Of a stretch of DNA of 59,906 nt, positions 7,071 through 14,737 are shown piece after piece; position 1 is the first letter of the stretch, and each line of letters begins with the position of its first letter. Source of the stretch: a virus. Under the pieces are notes generated by a model. The model worked only from the letters and a program-made list of their open reading frames with translations. It ran no database searches and was not told the DNA's origin. The stretch covers positions 1 to 59,906 of IMG/VR virus record IMGVR_UViG_3300006789_000024; one strand, written 5' to 3'. The position numbers were made by a program, and so were the translations under genes.

Positions 7071-7265
7071 ATGAGAATTACTATATATGTACATAAAGAA
7101 GATTTAGAAAATCTAAATAATGCATTAAATTCTGAAAATGAAATGGTTAAATCTATTAGAATTTTAAGGAATCCTGCTGAAGGTTTTATTGAAGTATCTT
7201 TATTATATGACGAATATGTTAAATGTACTGATTTAGGAATCTTTGAAGAATTACTATCGCTATGA
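7071..7265 (+). CDS. Small IxIxVH-family protein, paralogue of 10058 gene
   Basis: 64 residues. The start MRITIYVHKED and the later GFIEVSLLYDEYVKCTDLG match the protein at 10058-10285 (MNIRIFVHH, then GYVEICIDYTSY), so the two are paralogues of a small beta-alpha-beta protein. An ATATAAT motif lies just before the ATG. Its stop overlaps the next gene's start (ATGA at 7262). Function unknown. The shared IxVH and Y--Y residues are the part most likely to matter. Confidence 0.55.
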   Translation: MRITIYVHKEDLENLNNALNSENEMVKSIRILRNPAEGFIEVSLLYDEYVKCTDLGIFEELLSL

Positions 7266-7567
7266 GTCGAGAGAAAAAGCAACAAAAATTATTTAGAGAA
7301 TTTATTGACTACCAGCTAAAGCCATTTAATTTAACATACGACAATGTTAAAGAAGACCCTCAATGGTACATGAGATATTCTACAACCCAAGAAAAAGAAA
7401 TTGAGTTCAAGAACTATATTATTGAGAGATGTATTAAAGTTCTAAAGCTTACTAAAAGAGAAGCTAAAGAGGAGGCAGGATGGTTTATTCTGCAATGGGG
7501 ACTTACAACGAACTCCCCTATTTCCGAAAAATTATATAAGGAAGCAAATCAAAAAAAGAAATCATAA
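7262..7567 (+). CDS. Conserved phage hypothetical protein (101 aa)
   Basis: 101 residues starting in an ATGA overlap. The first half has REFIDYQLKPFNLTYDNV and DPQWYMRYSTTQEKEIEFKN, and the second half ends in a hydrophobic block GWFILQWGLTT. This aromatic-rich layout resembles a conserved hypothetical protein I associate with marine T4-like phages, but I cannot attach a function. It is soluble and basic at its C-terminus. It is the last gene of the tightly packed run 6540-7567. Confidence 0.55.
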   Translation: MSREKKQQKLFREFIDYQLKPFNLTYDNVKEDPQWYMRYSTTQEKEIEFKNYIIERCIKVLKLTKREAKEEAGWFILQWGLTTNSPISEKLYKEANQKKKS

Positions 7568-7603
7568 TTTCTTTTTACTTCGTTCTAAAAAGATAAATAC
7601 TAA

Positions 7604-8269
7604 ATGAACGAATTACCTAAAAATTGGCTTACTGAAATGCCGTTTGATTATGAGTTTAAGTACTATATTCTACTTGCTCAGGTTAAGCGACTTGAGGAGA
7701 GTATCTTAGAACATAAATTAGAATCAACATTAGAAGATATAGAATCTTCTTTAGTTATTTTATATGATATTAAATATGCTAAAGATAGTATAGAAAATAA
7801 AGACTCTAAAATAATTGGAATTGATTTCGATAATATGGAAATTGAATTTGATTATCCTGAAGATAATTTTACAGTAGAATCAATGTATGAATTATGTGAT
7901 GTTGCTATTGGACTATATGAAGGTCTTCATTCTAATTTAAGAAAAAGCTGGAGAATCGTATCTAAAAAACTCAAACTTTCAAATCTTACTATAGGTTCTA
8001 TAAAGAATAATGGATTCCTTTATATACACAATAAAGGAAAATTACTAAAATATAGTATTAGTATTCCATTGCCGTTTAATACATCATGGAAAGATGTTCG
8101 TGTTAGATATATTGATGAAATACCTGGTGATTTATCAGAACTCTCCCTTTTTATTAAAGAAAATAATGATGGCCTTAGACACTATTGGTGCGAATCAATT
8201 AATGATATTCCTCTTAATGATTGTCTTATTCCAGTTATAAAAAGTGTACTATATAAGAACTTAATCTAA
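7604..8269 (+). CDS. Hypothetical protein (221 aa)
   Basis: 221 residues, acidic, with no membrane segment. The N-terminal 70 residues read as two helices (KYYILLAQVKRLEESILEHK and DIESSLVILYDI). Residues 70-100 contain a strand-like acidic block GIDFDNMEIEFDYPEDN, and the C-terminal half has strands such as LKYSISIPLPF. No catalytic signature is visible. The start at 7604 follows a 36-base gap with AAAGATAAATACTAA. I do not recognise the family. Confidence 0.55.
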   Translation: MNELPKNWLTEMPFDYEFKYYILLAQVKRLEESILEHKLESTLEDIESSLVILYDIKYAKDSIENKDSKIIGIDFDNMEIEFDYPEDNFTVESMYELCDVAIGLYEGLHSNLRKSWRIVSKKLKLSNLTIGSIKNNGFLYIHNKGKLLKYSISIPLPFNTSWKDVRVRYIDEIPGDLSELSLFIKENNDGLRHYWCESINDIPLNDCLIPVIKSVLYKNLI

Positions 8270-8280
8270 ATATATAGAAT
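8267..8280 (+). promoter_or_regulatory. AATATATA promoter motif
   Basis: AAATATATAGAATA just after the stop of the 7604 gene and about 19 bases before the ATG at 8299. It matches the recurrent late-type box. Confidence 0.4.
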
Positions 8281-8298
8281 ATAAACAAAGATTAAAAC

Positions 8299-9318
8299 AT
8301 GGCTATATTATCGTTTGAACAATGGTCTATTACTGAAAAATCAGCATTAATAGAATCTTACATGAAGAAGGTTAACTTTCTGTTAGCTGGAGAAAAGATT
8401 GAAGGGTTAACAGGAAAGAATAATAAGAGGATTTACGGTGAAATAAACGATAAATGTCTAGATGATTTATATAATGCATTCTATGCAGAAGGAGACGATG
8501 GAAAAGATTTAGATGTTAATCCAAAATTACCTATTATTTATTATGGAGGAAATAAAAATGAATCATTAGATTTTATTAAGAAATATAAAATTGAAGAAGA
8601 TGTAATGTATAATATCCCGTCTCAAATGAAAATAAGTGGGTCTAAATCTAACTTCTATAAGATGTTTGATGGTGCATGGTGGCTTCCTAAATCTGTATAT
8701 AAAATTGAAGATACAAAAGAATTAGAATTTCCTGTTATTGGAAAACCTGATGATGAACATTCAGGAATAGGTATAGAGATATTTGATAAATTTGAGGATA
8801 TTAAGAAGAGTAAATTGACATTTGATAATTTCTCAGAAGCTAAAGATTTAGCTCAAGAATTTAGAGTTCTTTTAATGAATGATAAAATCTGTCTAGCAAA
8901 TGAAAGAATTTCATATTCAGATAATGAAATTGAAGATAAAGACCCTGATGAACAGACTGAATTTGTTTATGTCGATAATGATTTAAGTAAACTAGATTTT
9001 TTAGATGATGTGATAAAAATATCTAAAGAGATTAGAAAGAAGGTTAAATTAGGGTTATGGAGTATCGATATTATGATTGATTCTGATGGAAAACTCTGGG
9101 TTGCTGAAATCAATTCTGCCTCTGGAATGGCAGCTGATAAAATGGCGAAAGTTTACATTATGATATATGAGGATTTTTATGGAGAAGAACTTCCTAAAGT
9201 ATTCAAAACTTTCTTATTTGATGAGTACATTGAACCAGTATACAAAAAAAATCTAGAGGTAAATAGTGAGGCTATTAAAAGGTCTAAAGGCGCAGTAGAT
9301 TATCTTAAAAATAACTAA
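8299..9318 (+). CDS. ATP-grasp fold ligase-like protein
   Basis: 339 residues. FPVIGKPDDEHSGIGIEIF (about 145-163) is the ATP-grasp lysine plus glycine-rich loop. EFRVLLMNDKICLANERIS is the central adenine-binding strand region. SIDIMIDSDGKLWVAEINSASG (about 255-276) carries the Asp and the Glu-x-Asn that bind Mg-ATP in RimK-like ATP-grasp ligases. These enzymes join a carboxylate to an amine through an acylphosphate. The substrate cannot be read from sequence; peptide or protein tailing is one option. The N-terminus MAILSFEQWSITEKSALIE weakly resembles the capsid-targeting motif of the next gene. A second possible carboxylate-amine ligase lies at 33202. Confidence 0.75.
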   Translation: MAILSFEQWSITEKSALIESYMKKVNFLLAGEKIEGLTGKNNKRIYGEINDKCLDDLYNAFYAEGDDGKDLDVNPKLPIIYYGGNKNESLDFIKKYKIEEDVMYNIPSQMKISGSKSNFYKMFDGAWWLPKSVYKIEDTKELEFPVIGKPDDEHSGIGIEIFDKFEDIKKSKLTFDNFSEAKDLAQEFRVLLMNDKICLANERISYSDNEIEDKDPDEQTEFVYVDNDLSKLDFLDDVIKISKEIRKKVKLGLWSIDIMIDSDGKLWVAEINSASGMAADKMAKVYIMIYEDFYGEELPKVFKTFLFDEYIEPVYKKNLEVNSEAIKRSKGAVDYLKNN

Positions 9319-9320
9319 TT

Positions 9321-10058
9321 ATGAAACATATAAAAACATATCAAGAATTTATAAACGAAGATATTCCTACTGTTGAAATTAACCCAACTAAATTTCCAGA
9401 ATATGGAAGCCCGAAAGATAAAAACTTTTGGAAAAGAGGTAAAACTGACGGAAATTTATATGATGATGTAGTACAAACTAAAGATGTAAAGATACCTGCA
9501 AAATCTCTAAATCCATCACAAAGCGCGATTTATCTAGGTAAAGCCCTTGGTCTTGCTATTGCTGGAGTTTCTGGAGGAGATTTACAAGCTGTAATTTCAG
9601 CTGATAATAGAATTTTAGATGGTCATCATAGATGGGCAGCAACAATGTTTAATAATCCTAAAGATAAAGTTGGAGGACTTAAAGCAGAGCTTAAAATTGG
9701 AGATTTAATTCCAGTTCTTAGACAAGCGGGAGATGTTCTTGGAAATAAAAGAGGATTAGAGCCAGCAGGAGGCGATGTTAATATATTCAAAGCTACTATT
9801 GAAGACGTCATTTCTGCAATTTATGATGGAGAGAATATGGACCCACAGTACTATAATAAAGAAAAATCAGTTAATTGGTTTGAAGGAATAGGTAAGGATA
9901 TTATAGCATCAAGGCTAATGACAATTCAAAGTAAACTTCCACCAGATGGAGCACCACCTAGAAAAGAAATGCCTAAGATTAAACCTAAACAAGTTAATAA
10001 AATTGCTAAACATTTAGCTGGAGGTAAAATAGATATTAGAGAACCATACAATAAGTAA
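9321..10058 (+). CDS. ParB-like domain protein with T4-type capsid targeting N-terminus
   Basis: 245 residues. The N-terminus MKHIKTYQEFINE almost equals MKTYQEFIAE, the capsid targeting sequence that opens T4 internal protein III and is cut after Glu by the prohead protease. I infer that this protein is packaged and trimmed after Glu13. The middle has ISADNRILDGHHRWAA (92-107), the ParB/sulfiredoxin-like core in which GHHR binds nucleotide or acts in catalysis. The rest is lysine-rich and probably helical. A DNA-binding, CTPase, kinase or nuclease activity is possible. It starts two bases after the ATP-grasp gene and overlaps the next (TAATG). Confidence 0.7.
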   Translation: MKHIKTYQEFINEDIPTVEINPTKFPEYGSPKDKNFWKRGKTDGNLYDDVVQTKDVKIPAKSLNPSQSAIYLGKALGLAIAGVSGGDLQAVISADNRILDGHHRWAATMFNNPKDKVGGLKAELKIGDLIPVLRQAGDVLGNKRGLEPAGGDVNIFKATIEDVISAIYDGENMDPQYYNKEKSVNWFEGIGKDIIASRLMTIQSKLPPDGAPPRKEMPKIKPKQVNKIAKHLAGGKIDIREPYNK

Positions 10059-10285
10059 TGAAACCTCTGATAGAAATGAATATACGAATATTTGTACATC
10101 ACATGGAGGTAGATGCAGTATTTGATTTTGTAAATAAAAGAACAAAAGTTATGCCAAATTATTGGATTAACGAGGTGGATGTTCCATTTTCTGTTTCTGG
10201 AGGGTATGTTGAAATATGTATCGATTATACTTCATATTCGTACATAAGAAGTATGAAAGAACACCAATCACTATTAGATATATGA
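10058..10285 (+). CDS. Small IxIxVH-family protein, paralogue of 7071 gene
   Basis: 75 residues from ATG 10058 (TAATG overlap), or 69 from ATG 10076. The later start gives MNIRIFVHH, which lines up with MRITIYVHK of the 7071 gene, so it may be the real one. Shared features are the first strand ending in VH, a Gly-aromatic-Val/Ile-Glu strand (GGYVEICIDY), and a Tyr-x-x-Tyr pair. The intervening loop is longer here. Function unknown. It is followed one base later by galE. Confidence 0.55.
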   Translation: MKPLIEMNIRIFVHHMEVDAVFDFVNKRTKVMPNYWINEVDVPFSVSGGYVEICIDYTSYSYIRSMKEHQSLLDI

Positions 10286-10286
10286 T

Positions 10287-11345
10287 ATGAAAGAGATTTG
10301 GCCAAAACATAGTTATGTTATAATTACAGGTGGGGCAGGATATATTGGCTCACACACTGCAGTAGAACTGTGGGATGCTGGATATACTCCAATTATTGTT
10401 GATAATTTTTCAAATACAACTATAGATAATATTAAAGGAATTGAAGAAATAATAGGCCAAGAAGTTAAGTACTTCGAAGTAGACTGTACGGATGATGATG
10501 CATTAAATGAAGTATTCAAATCTGTTCAAACTCTCGGAGGACATGATTCAATTGTTGGTGCTATTCATTTTGCTGCATTTAAGTCAGTAGGAGATTCTGT
10601 TCTTAATCCAGAAAAATACCATAAAAATAATATAGGTTCTTTAGAAACTTTAATAAAGGTTATGTATAATTTCGACGTTAATAACCTTATATTCTCTTCA
10701 AGTTGTTCAGTATACGGTAATTCAGATATTTTGCCGGTTACTGAAAAAACTCCATTCAAGCCTGCTGAATCTCCTTATGCTGAAACAAAACAATTATGCG
10801 AGGAGATAGTAGCTATATCTAAACTTAATAGTGTCTCTTTAAGATATTTTAATCCTATTGGGTCGCACGATAGTTCGTTAATAGGAGATAGGTCGATAGA
10901 TAAACCAGCTGCTATAGTTCCAGTACTTTGTAAGTCGGTAATAGATAATACAGAAATGCTAGTTCATGGAGATGATTATAATACGAAAGATGGTACATGT
11001 ATTAGAGATTATATTCATGTTGTAGATTTAGCTAAATCTCACGTATCGTCGCTTGATTATTTAATAGGATCTGAGGGAAAGCACGTATATAACGTAGGAA
11101 CTGGCAATGGCGTTAGTGTGCTTGATGCTATTAAATCATTTGAAGAATCAAATGACCTTAAAGTAAATTACAAAATAGGACCTAAAAGAGAGGGTGATGT
11201 CATAGAAATTTATGCAGATTGTTCAAAGATTAATGAAGAGTTAAAATGGTCGGCAGAAAAAACACTTAAACATTGTATGAAAGATTCGTGGAATTGGGAA
11301 TTAAATAAAATTCAAAATTCTATAAATAAACTAACAAGCAAATAA
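10287..11345 (+). CDS. galE: UDP-glucose 4-epimerase-like extended SDR enzyme
   Basis: 352 residues, close to the usual 340 for GalE. The NAD-binding GGAGYIG motif lies at 15-21, followed by acidic VDNFSN at the end of strand 2. SSSCSVYGN (137-145) holds the catalytic Ser, and YAETK (164-168) holds the Tyr and Lys. RYFNPIG follows, typical of GalE, which interconverts UDP-glucose and UDP-galactose. It acts in the cytoplasm. In a phage it could supply a sugar nucleotide for DNA glycosylation, for altering host surface sugars, or for glycoprotein decoration. The hydroxymethylase candidate upstream makes the DNA option worth testing. I see no glycosyltransferase in this window. Confidence 0.85.
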   Translation: MKEIWPKHSYVIITGGAGYIGSHTAVELWDAGYTPIIVDNFSNTTIDNIKGIEEIIGQEVKYFEVDCTDDDALNEVFKSVQTLGGHDSIVGAIHFAAFKSVGDSVLNPEKYHKNNIGSLETLIKVMYNFDVNNLIFSSSCSVYGNSDILPVTEKTPFKPAESPYAETKQLCEEIVAISKLNSVSLRYFNPIGSHDSSLIGDRSIDKPAAIVPVLCKSVIDNTEMLVHGDDYNTKDGTCIRDYIHVVDLAKSHVSSLDYLIGSEGKHVYNVGTGNGVSVLDAIKSFEESNDLKVNYKIGPKREGDVIEIYADCSKINEELKWSAEKTLKHCMKDSWNWELNKIQNSINKLTSK

Positions 11346-11365
11346 TCTTAAACTTTTTTAATATT

Positions 11366-11379
11366 CTCTATATAATACT
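11366..11379 (+). promoter_or_regulatory. TATATAAT motif directly before a start codon
   Basis: TCTATATAATACT runs straight into the ATG at 11380, as at 5611. It is probably a promoter giving a leaderless or nearly leaderless transcript for the 11380 and 11609 genes. Confidence 0.4.
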
Positions 11380-11616
11380 ATGAGAAAGAAGAAGAAAGAC
11401 AATAAGATTTTCGTTAAAAAACCAAAAGTAGGTAAAAGCTACTGGTTTTGGTTTGCAGGATCTATTACACATGGAGAACTATATGATTCTGCTGATGGAT
11501 TAACGAAACACTATGGAGAACCATGGTATATGCTTATAGATAAAAATGGTACTAAATACCCTATAAGTATCTTTAGCCTAAGATACAATAAACCAAATTA
11601 TAAAGAAAATGTATAG
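11380..11616 (+). CDS. Small basic hypothetical protein (SH3-like?)
   Basis: 78 residues, opening with RKKKKDNK and continuing with KVGKSYWFWFAGSITHGELYDS and PWYMLIDKNGTKYPISIFSL. The Lys-rich start followed by a short strand-rich aromatic domain suggests a small beta-barrel that may bind nucleic acid. This is only a reading of the strand pattern. The stop overlaps the start of the exonuclease gene at 11609, so the two products are probably made together. Confidence 0.55.
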   Translation: MRKKKKDNKIFVKKPKVGKSYWFWFAGSITHGELYDSADGLTKHYGEPWYMLIDKNGTKYPISIFSLRYNKPNYKENV

Positions 11617-12352
11617 TATAACAGACTTAAAGGGAATGCTATTCCTTGATATTGAGACATGTTCAGCAGCAAAAGATTTAGAAGGATTTATAGATATTAT
11701 AGGACCTAACGGAGAAGAGCATTGGGCTAGAAAGGCTAAATATATTAAAAAGGATTCTGAAGATTATTTAGATAAAACAGACGCTGAATTATATCCATTA
11801 AATGCTGCACTATACCCAGAATTTGGTAAAGTTTTAGTAATATCAATAGGTCAAATAACATATCCTGATGGCGTGACTGCAGTACCTAAAGTTAAATCAT
11901 TCTATGGAGATAATGAGAAAGAAATTCTTAAAGAATTTATGGGTACCATGATTAAGATATTTCAACTTAAGCCAAATATTAAAATAGTAGGACATAATAT
12001 TAAAGGATTTGATATTCCATATTTATTAAAAAGGTCTATCATTAACGATGTTAGTATTCCTAATCAATTACAATTACAGAAATTAAAACCATGGGAGAAT
12101 TGTTTATTAGATACTTATGATTTATGGAAATTTGGTGGATGGAATAGTTCGTCATTAAGTTTAATTTGTGACCTATTAAATATACCATCGCCTAAAGAAG
12201 CAATGAAGGCTGGAGATGTTAGTGCATCGTATTGGAATGGTATGTTAGAAGAAATAAAAGATTACTGTGAAGGCGATGTAGTAGCCACTATGAACGTAAT
12301 GTTAAGACTAGCAAAAATGCAAATAATAACTAAGGAAGAAGTTCCTTTCTAA
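11609..12352 (+). CDS. DnaQ-like 3'-5' exonuclease (PolB exonuclease-type)
   Basis: 247 residues. The DEDDy set is visible: Asp14 and Glu16 in FLDIETCS, Asp135 in VGHNIKGFDIPYLL (127-140), and Tyr219 with Asp223 in YCEGD. This arrangement is that of 3'-5' exonucleases related to the proofreading domain of family B DNA polymerases. The protein ends soon after, with no polymerase domain, so it is a stand-alone nuclease. It could proofread in trans, process recombination ends or degrade host nucleic acid. It overlaps the 11380 gene by 8 bases. Confidence 0.8.
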   Translation: MYSITDLKGMLFLDIETCSAAKDLEGFIDIIGPNGEEHWARKAKYIKKDSEDYLDKTDAELYPLNAALYPEFGKVLVISIGQITYPDGVTAVPKVKSFYGDNEKEILKEFMGTMIKIFQLKPNIKIVGHNIKGFDIPYLLKRSIINDVSIPNQLQLQKLKPWENCLLDTYDLWKFGGWNSSSLSLICDLLNIPSPKEAMKAGDVSASYWNGMLEEIKDYCEGDVVATMNVMLRLAKMQIITKEEVPF

Positions 12353-12363
12353 ATATATAAAAT

Positions 12364-12459
12364 ATGTACGAATACTATAATCACTGGTTTCAAAAAGAAA
12401 ACGAAACAAAAACTCTTACCAATAAAGAAATAAAAGAATATTGGAATGGGAATAATTAA
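12364..12459 (+). CDS. Short hypothetical peptide (31 aa)
   Basis: A 31-residue frame, MYEYYNHWFQKENETKTLTN continuing to a TAA at 12457. It starts 11 bases after the exonuclease stop, behind AATATATAAAATATG, and ends 14 bases inside the next gene. Tyr, Trp and Lys dominate. It is included because it fills the gap in step with its neighbours. It may instead be only leader sequence. Confidence 0.35.
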   Translation: MYEYYNHWFQKENETKTLTNKEIKEYWNGNN

Positions 12460-12769
12460 AAATATTAAAGAAGGTTGGGGTAATTATTTAAGATTTTTCT
12501 ATGATTCAAAAACTTTAGACCCTAAAATTCTAGAAGAGGGTAAAAGAAGAGCTGAAATCTGCAAAGATTGTCCATCTCTTGAAGAGTCTAAGGTATATTC
12601 AATTATTGAAACTGTTCTACCAGACGGCGATAAAAAAGAACATATATCTAATTTATTACCTAACTCAAATGGCGAGAAGATTAGAGGATACAAATGCAAG
12701 GAATGCGGCTGTGGATTTCCAGCTATGGTATTCTCTCCTAGTAAAAAATGTAAAATAAATAAATGGTAA
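12446..12769 (+). CDS. Zinc ribbon-like small protein
   Basis: 107 residues. A first pair of cysteines lies in RAEICKDCPS (about 39 and 42). The C-terminus has YKCKECGCGFPAM (about 83-95), followed by CKINKW. The CxxCGC then Cys-Lys/Pro-x-x-Lys-Trp arrangement resembles small phage zinc-binding proteins that end in CPxxKW. The N-terminal 35 residues are amphipathic (KNIKEGWGNYLRFFY). It is probably a structural zinc protein binding nucleic acid or protein; no enzymatic residues are apparent. It is the last gene before promoter-like block copy 2. Confidence 0.6.
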   Translation: MGIIKNIKEGWGNYLRFFYDSKTLDPKILEEGKRRAEICKDCPSLEESKVYSIIETVLPDGDKKEHISNLLPNSNGEKIRGYKCKECGCGFPAMVFSPSKKCKINKW

Positions 12770-12783
12770 AACTTTTCACGTCA

Positions 12784-12823
12784 GATTTTTTTATGTCGTA
12801 GAAATTGTTTATATTATACTAAA
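12784..12823 (+). promoter_or_regulatory. ATGTCGT promoter-like block, copy 2 (short form)
   Basis: TCAGATTTTTTTATGTCGT followed by AGAAATTGTTTATATTATAC matches the downstream half of the blocks at 16032 and 16470; the upstream ATTGTTAATAAC part is missing. It lies 20 bases before the ATG at 12843. Confidence 0.5.
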
Positions 12824-12842
12824 TAACTAAAATAATAAATCA

Positions 12843-13112
12843 ATGAATGAAGAAATGATGGACTTCGAGAATGAAATGTACAGCGAAGATGTACAATCTC
12901 AAATTAAAGATAACTTAGCTAGAAAGAACTATGATGTTGTATCCTCTCGCGACATTAACTTTAGCGATTATTATGGAAAGGAAAATCAGATTGAAATAGA
13001 AAAGACATTAAATGATATGATAGAGCATTTCACCGAGACAGAAGAGTATGAGAAGTGTGGAATGATTCTTAAAGAACTTAAGAAGGTGCAAGGTAAAATA
13101 ATTTCAGTTTAA
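12843..13112 (+). CDS. Small protein with C-terminal EEYEKC (UVR-like) motif
   Basis: 89 residues, acidic N-terminus (EEMMDFENEMYSEDVQ), ending EHFTETEEYEKCGMILKELK. The end is closely related to the protein at 15024 (EYFVETEEYEKCEKLMKLKK) and less closely to those at 6540 and 14458. The motif is predicted to form a short helical hairpin like the UVR motif of ClpC and UvrB, suggesting protein-protein contact. It has its own ATGTCGT promoter-like block. Its last base is shared with the next gene's ATG (TAATG). Confidence 0.6.
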   Translation: MNEEMMDFENEMYSEDVQSQIKDNLARKNYDVVSSRDINFSDYYGKENQIEIEKTLNDMIEHFTETEEYEKCGMILKELKKVQGKIISV

Positions 13113-13339
13113 TGGGGTTCCACAGGAGACATATAGATAATAATCAAGTAATTACATTATTTAGAGAAGGTGGTGTTGATAGGGTTAAAGATTGGTATAC
13201 TAGAGGCGCTGATGCTCTCGTTACAGAAATTGGATTAGCATCTAATATAACTGATATAATAGATAGAAAGATGGATGAAACTGCAAAATGGAATTTAATT
13301 GCAGACATGATTGCCCATGAATCTATTAAAAATTTATAA
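13112..13339 (+). CDS. Conserved phage hypothetical protein (75 aa)
   Basis: 75 residues starting in a TAATG overlap. The pattern RRHIDNNQVITLFREGG, then DWYTRGADALVTEIGLAS, then a helical end looks familiar from short proteins of marine T4-like phages, although I know no function. It is predicted to be all alpha-helical, without membrane segments or cysteines. Translational coupling with the preceding UVR-like protein suggests related roles. Confidence 0.55.
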   Translation: MGFHRRHIDNNQVITLFREGGVDRVKDWYTRGADALVTEIGLASNITDIIDRKMDETAKWNLIADMIAHESIKNL

Positions 13340-13342
13340 CAT

Positions 13343-13468
13343 ATGAATACATTTATTATTTTAGGAATAGCATATTTTATTATGGTATTGTGGTTATTTT
13401 GGGAGGCATATAATGCTCCAGTGATGCCAGAAGAATATAATGAAAATGTTAAATCACGAAAAGAATAA
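13343..13468 (+). CDS. Single-pass membrane microprotein (41 aa)
   Basis: A 41-residue frame starting three bases after the previous stop. Residues 3-21 (TFIILGIAYFIMVLWLFW) form a clear transmembrane helix, and the remaining 20 residues are charged and probably cytoplasmic. Its spacing in the run of genes supports a real cistron. Small membrane peptides in phages often inhibit host functions or affect lysis or superinfection; which applies here cannot be told. Confidence 0.55.
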   Translation: MNTFIILGIAYFIMVLWLFWEAYNAPVMPEEYNENVKSRKE

Positions 13469-13482
13469 GATATATATTATCT
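13466..13482 (+). promoter_or_regulatory. AGATATATATTATCT motif before a start codon
   Basis: TAAGATATATATTATCT lies between the stop at 13468 and the ATG at 13483. It matches the late-type box and would give a nearly leaderless message. Confidence 0.35.
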
Positions 13483-13647
13483 ATGGAAGAAATATTAGAA
13501 AAGATATTACATCAATTAACTCGAATCGCTAATTGTTATGAAAATAAAGAAAGTCGCGATGTTAATGAGGCTCGAAAAAAACTTAAATTCGAAAGAATAG
13601 ATAGAGGAGTTAACAAAAAAAAGGGTATTAAGCAAAAGGAAAAGTAG
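13483..13647 (+). CDS. Small basic protein (54 aa)
   Basis: A 54-residue frame filling the gap before dnaJ. It opens with a helix (MEEILEKILHQLTRIANCYE) and ends in a lysine-rich tail (NKKKGIKQKEK). It stops two bases before the ATG of the DnaJ-like gene. The gene-like spacing and amphipathic helix support it as real. The charge suggests contact with nucleic acid or ribosomes. The family is not recognised. Confidence 0.5.
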   Translation: MEEILEKILHQLTRIANCYENKESRDVNEARKKLKFERIDRGVNKKKGIKQKEK

Positions 13648-13649
13648 TC

Positions 13650-14453
13650 ATGTCCTTTTATAAAACTCTTGGAATACTTGAAAATGCTACACAGGCTGAT
13701 ATAAAAACAGCATACCGAAAGTTAGCAAAAAAACACCATCCAGATACTAAAGGCGGAGACGCAAATAAGTTCAAAGAAATTTCTAAAGCTTATGAGCAGC
13801 TGGGGGATAAATTGAATAGGCAAAAATATGATGCTTCTAAGAGAATGGGAGCAGGACTTGGTGATGATTTTCTAGAAGCATTTAGGAATAGTTCAGATTT
13901 TGCAAGTATGTTTGATGGCGTATTTGGTACAAAGGTAAAAGGACCTGATATTCGAGTAAATATTCAACTTACACTCCATGAGGTATACTACGGTACTGAA
14001 AAACTTATAGATACTGGTGTATCTCGGTTTAGTCTAAAGATACCAAAAGGAATTTCCAATGGAACTAATCTTAAAATACGAGGAAGAGGTGGCAAACATC
14101 CAATAAACTCAAGCGCTCCGAATGGTGATATGATAGTTGTATGTAATGTATTATATAGTACTGAGATTATTATAAATGGTAGTGATATATGGGTAGAGGT
14201 TGATTTGCCATTTTATGATTTAATGTTAGGTACTACAATTACAGTTAGAAATATGTTTTATGTAGTTATGGTAGATGTTCCTAAGGGTTCGTATAACGGA
14301 AAAGTTTTAAGAATAGGTGGAAAAGGAATTCCTATATATAAAACAGATAGATATGGTAATTTAATGGTAAAATTAAATGCGATTAAACCCAACCTAAATG
14401 AAGAACAATATAGGCTATTAGAACAAATAAAATCAATTGATAAAAAAAATTAA
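13650..14453 (+). CDS. DnaJ-like co-chaperone without zinc finger
   Basis: 267 residues. The J domain occupies residues 1-66 with the essential HPD at 30-32 and a KFKEISKAYEQLGD helix IV. A short Gly/Phe/Asp linker follows. The C-terminal part contains two beta-sandwich-like repeats (DIRVNIQLTLHEVYYGTEK, then FSLKIPKGISNGTNLKIRG). The CxxCxGxG zinc finger of DnaJ is absent, so it is of the CbpA (class B) type. It would stimulate the ATPase of host DnaK and may direct it to phage proteins during assembly or replication. No phage DnaK is seen here. Confidence 0.85.
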   Translation: MSFYKTLGILENATQADIKTAYRKLAKKHHPDTKGGDANKFKEISKAYEQLGDKLNRQKYDASKRMGAGLGDDFLEAFRNSSDFASMFDGVFGTKVKGPDIRVNIQLTLHEVYYGTEKLIDTGVSRFSLKIPKGISNGTNLKIRGRGGKHPINSSAPNGDMIVVCNVLYSTEIIINGSDIWVEVDLPFYDLMLGTTITVRNMFYVVMVDVPKGSYNGKVLRIGGKGIPIYKTDRYGNLMVKLNAIKPNLNEEQYRLLEQIKSIDKKN

Positions 14454-14457
14454 AATT

Positions 14458-14733
14458 ATGATAGACGACGGTGATATGAATTTTGATTTTGAACCAGATG
14501 GGGAATGGGATTCTATGGATTATGTAGATAATATGGGTATTGACTCAAGGCAGATGATGATGGACGTCGTGTATACTTCAATTATAAATAATAAACTTGC
14601 TGTCTTAAATAGTATATCTACTGATAGTCTAAAAATAGCAGCTATAAAACACGTACTCACATTCTTTGAAGAACTTGAAGATTATGAAAAATGCGGAGAG
14701 CTTAAGAAAATAATAGATAAAATAAAGGAATAG
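14458..14733 (+). CDS. Small acidic protein with C-terminal YEKC (UVR-like) motif
   Basis: 91 residues from ATG 14458, four bases after the dnaJ stop. A TTG at 14437 is in frame but would overlap dnaJ. The N-terminus is very acidic and rich in Met (MIDDGDMNFDFEPDGEWDSM). The C-terminus, FFEELEDYEKCGELKKIIDK, is the shared UVR-like helical motif also seen at 6540, 12843 and 15024. It sits between DnaJ and bS21 and is probably cotranscribed with both. Function unknown. Confidence 0.6.
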   Translation: MIDDGDMNFDFEPDGEWDSMDYVDNMGIDSRQMMMDVVYTSIINNKLAVLNSISTDSLKIAAIKHVLTFFEELEDYEKCGELKKIIDKIKE

Positions 14734-14737
14734 TATA

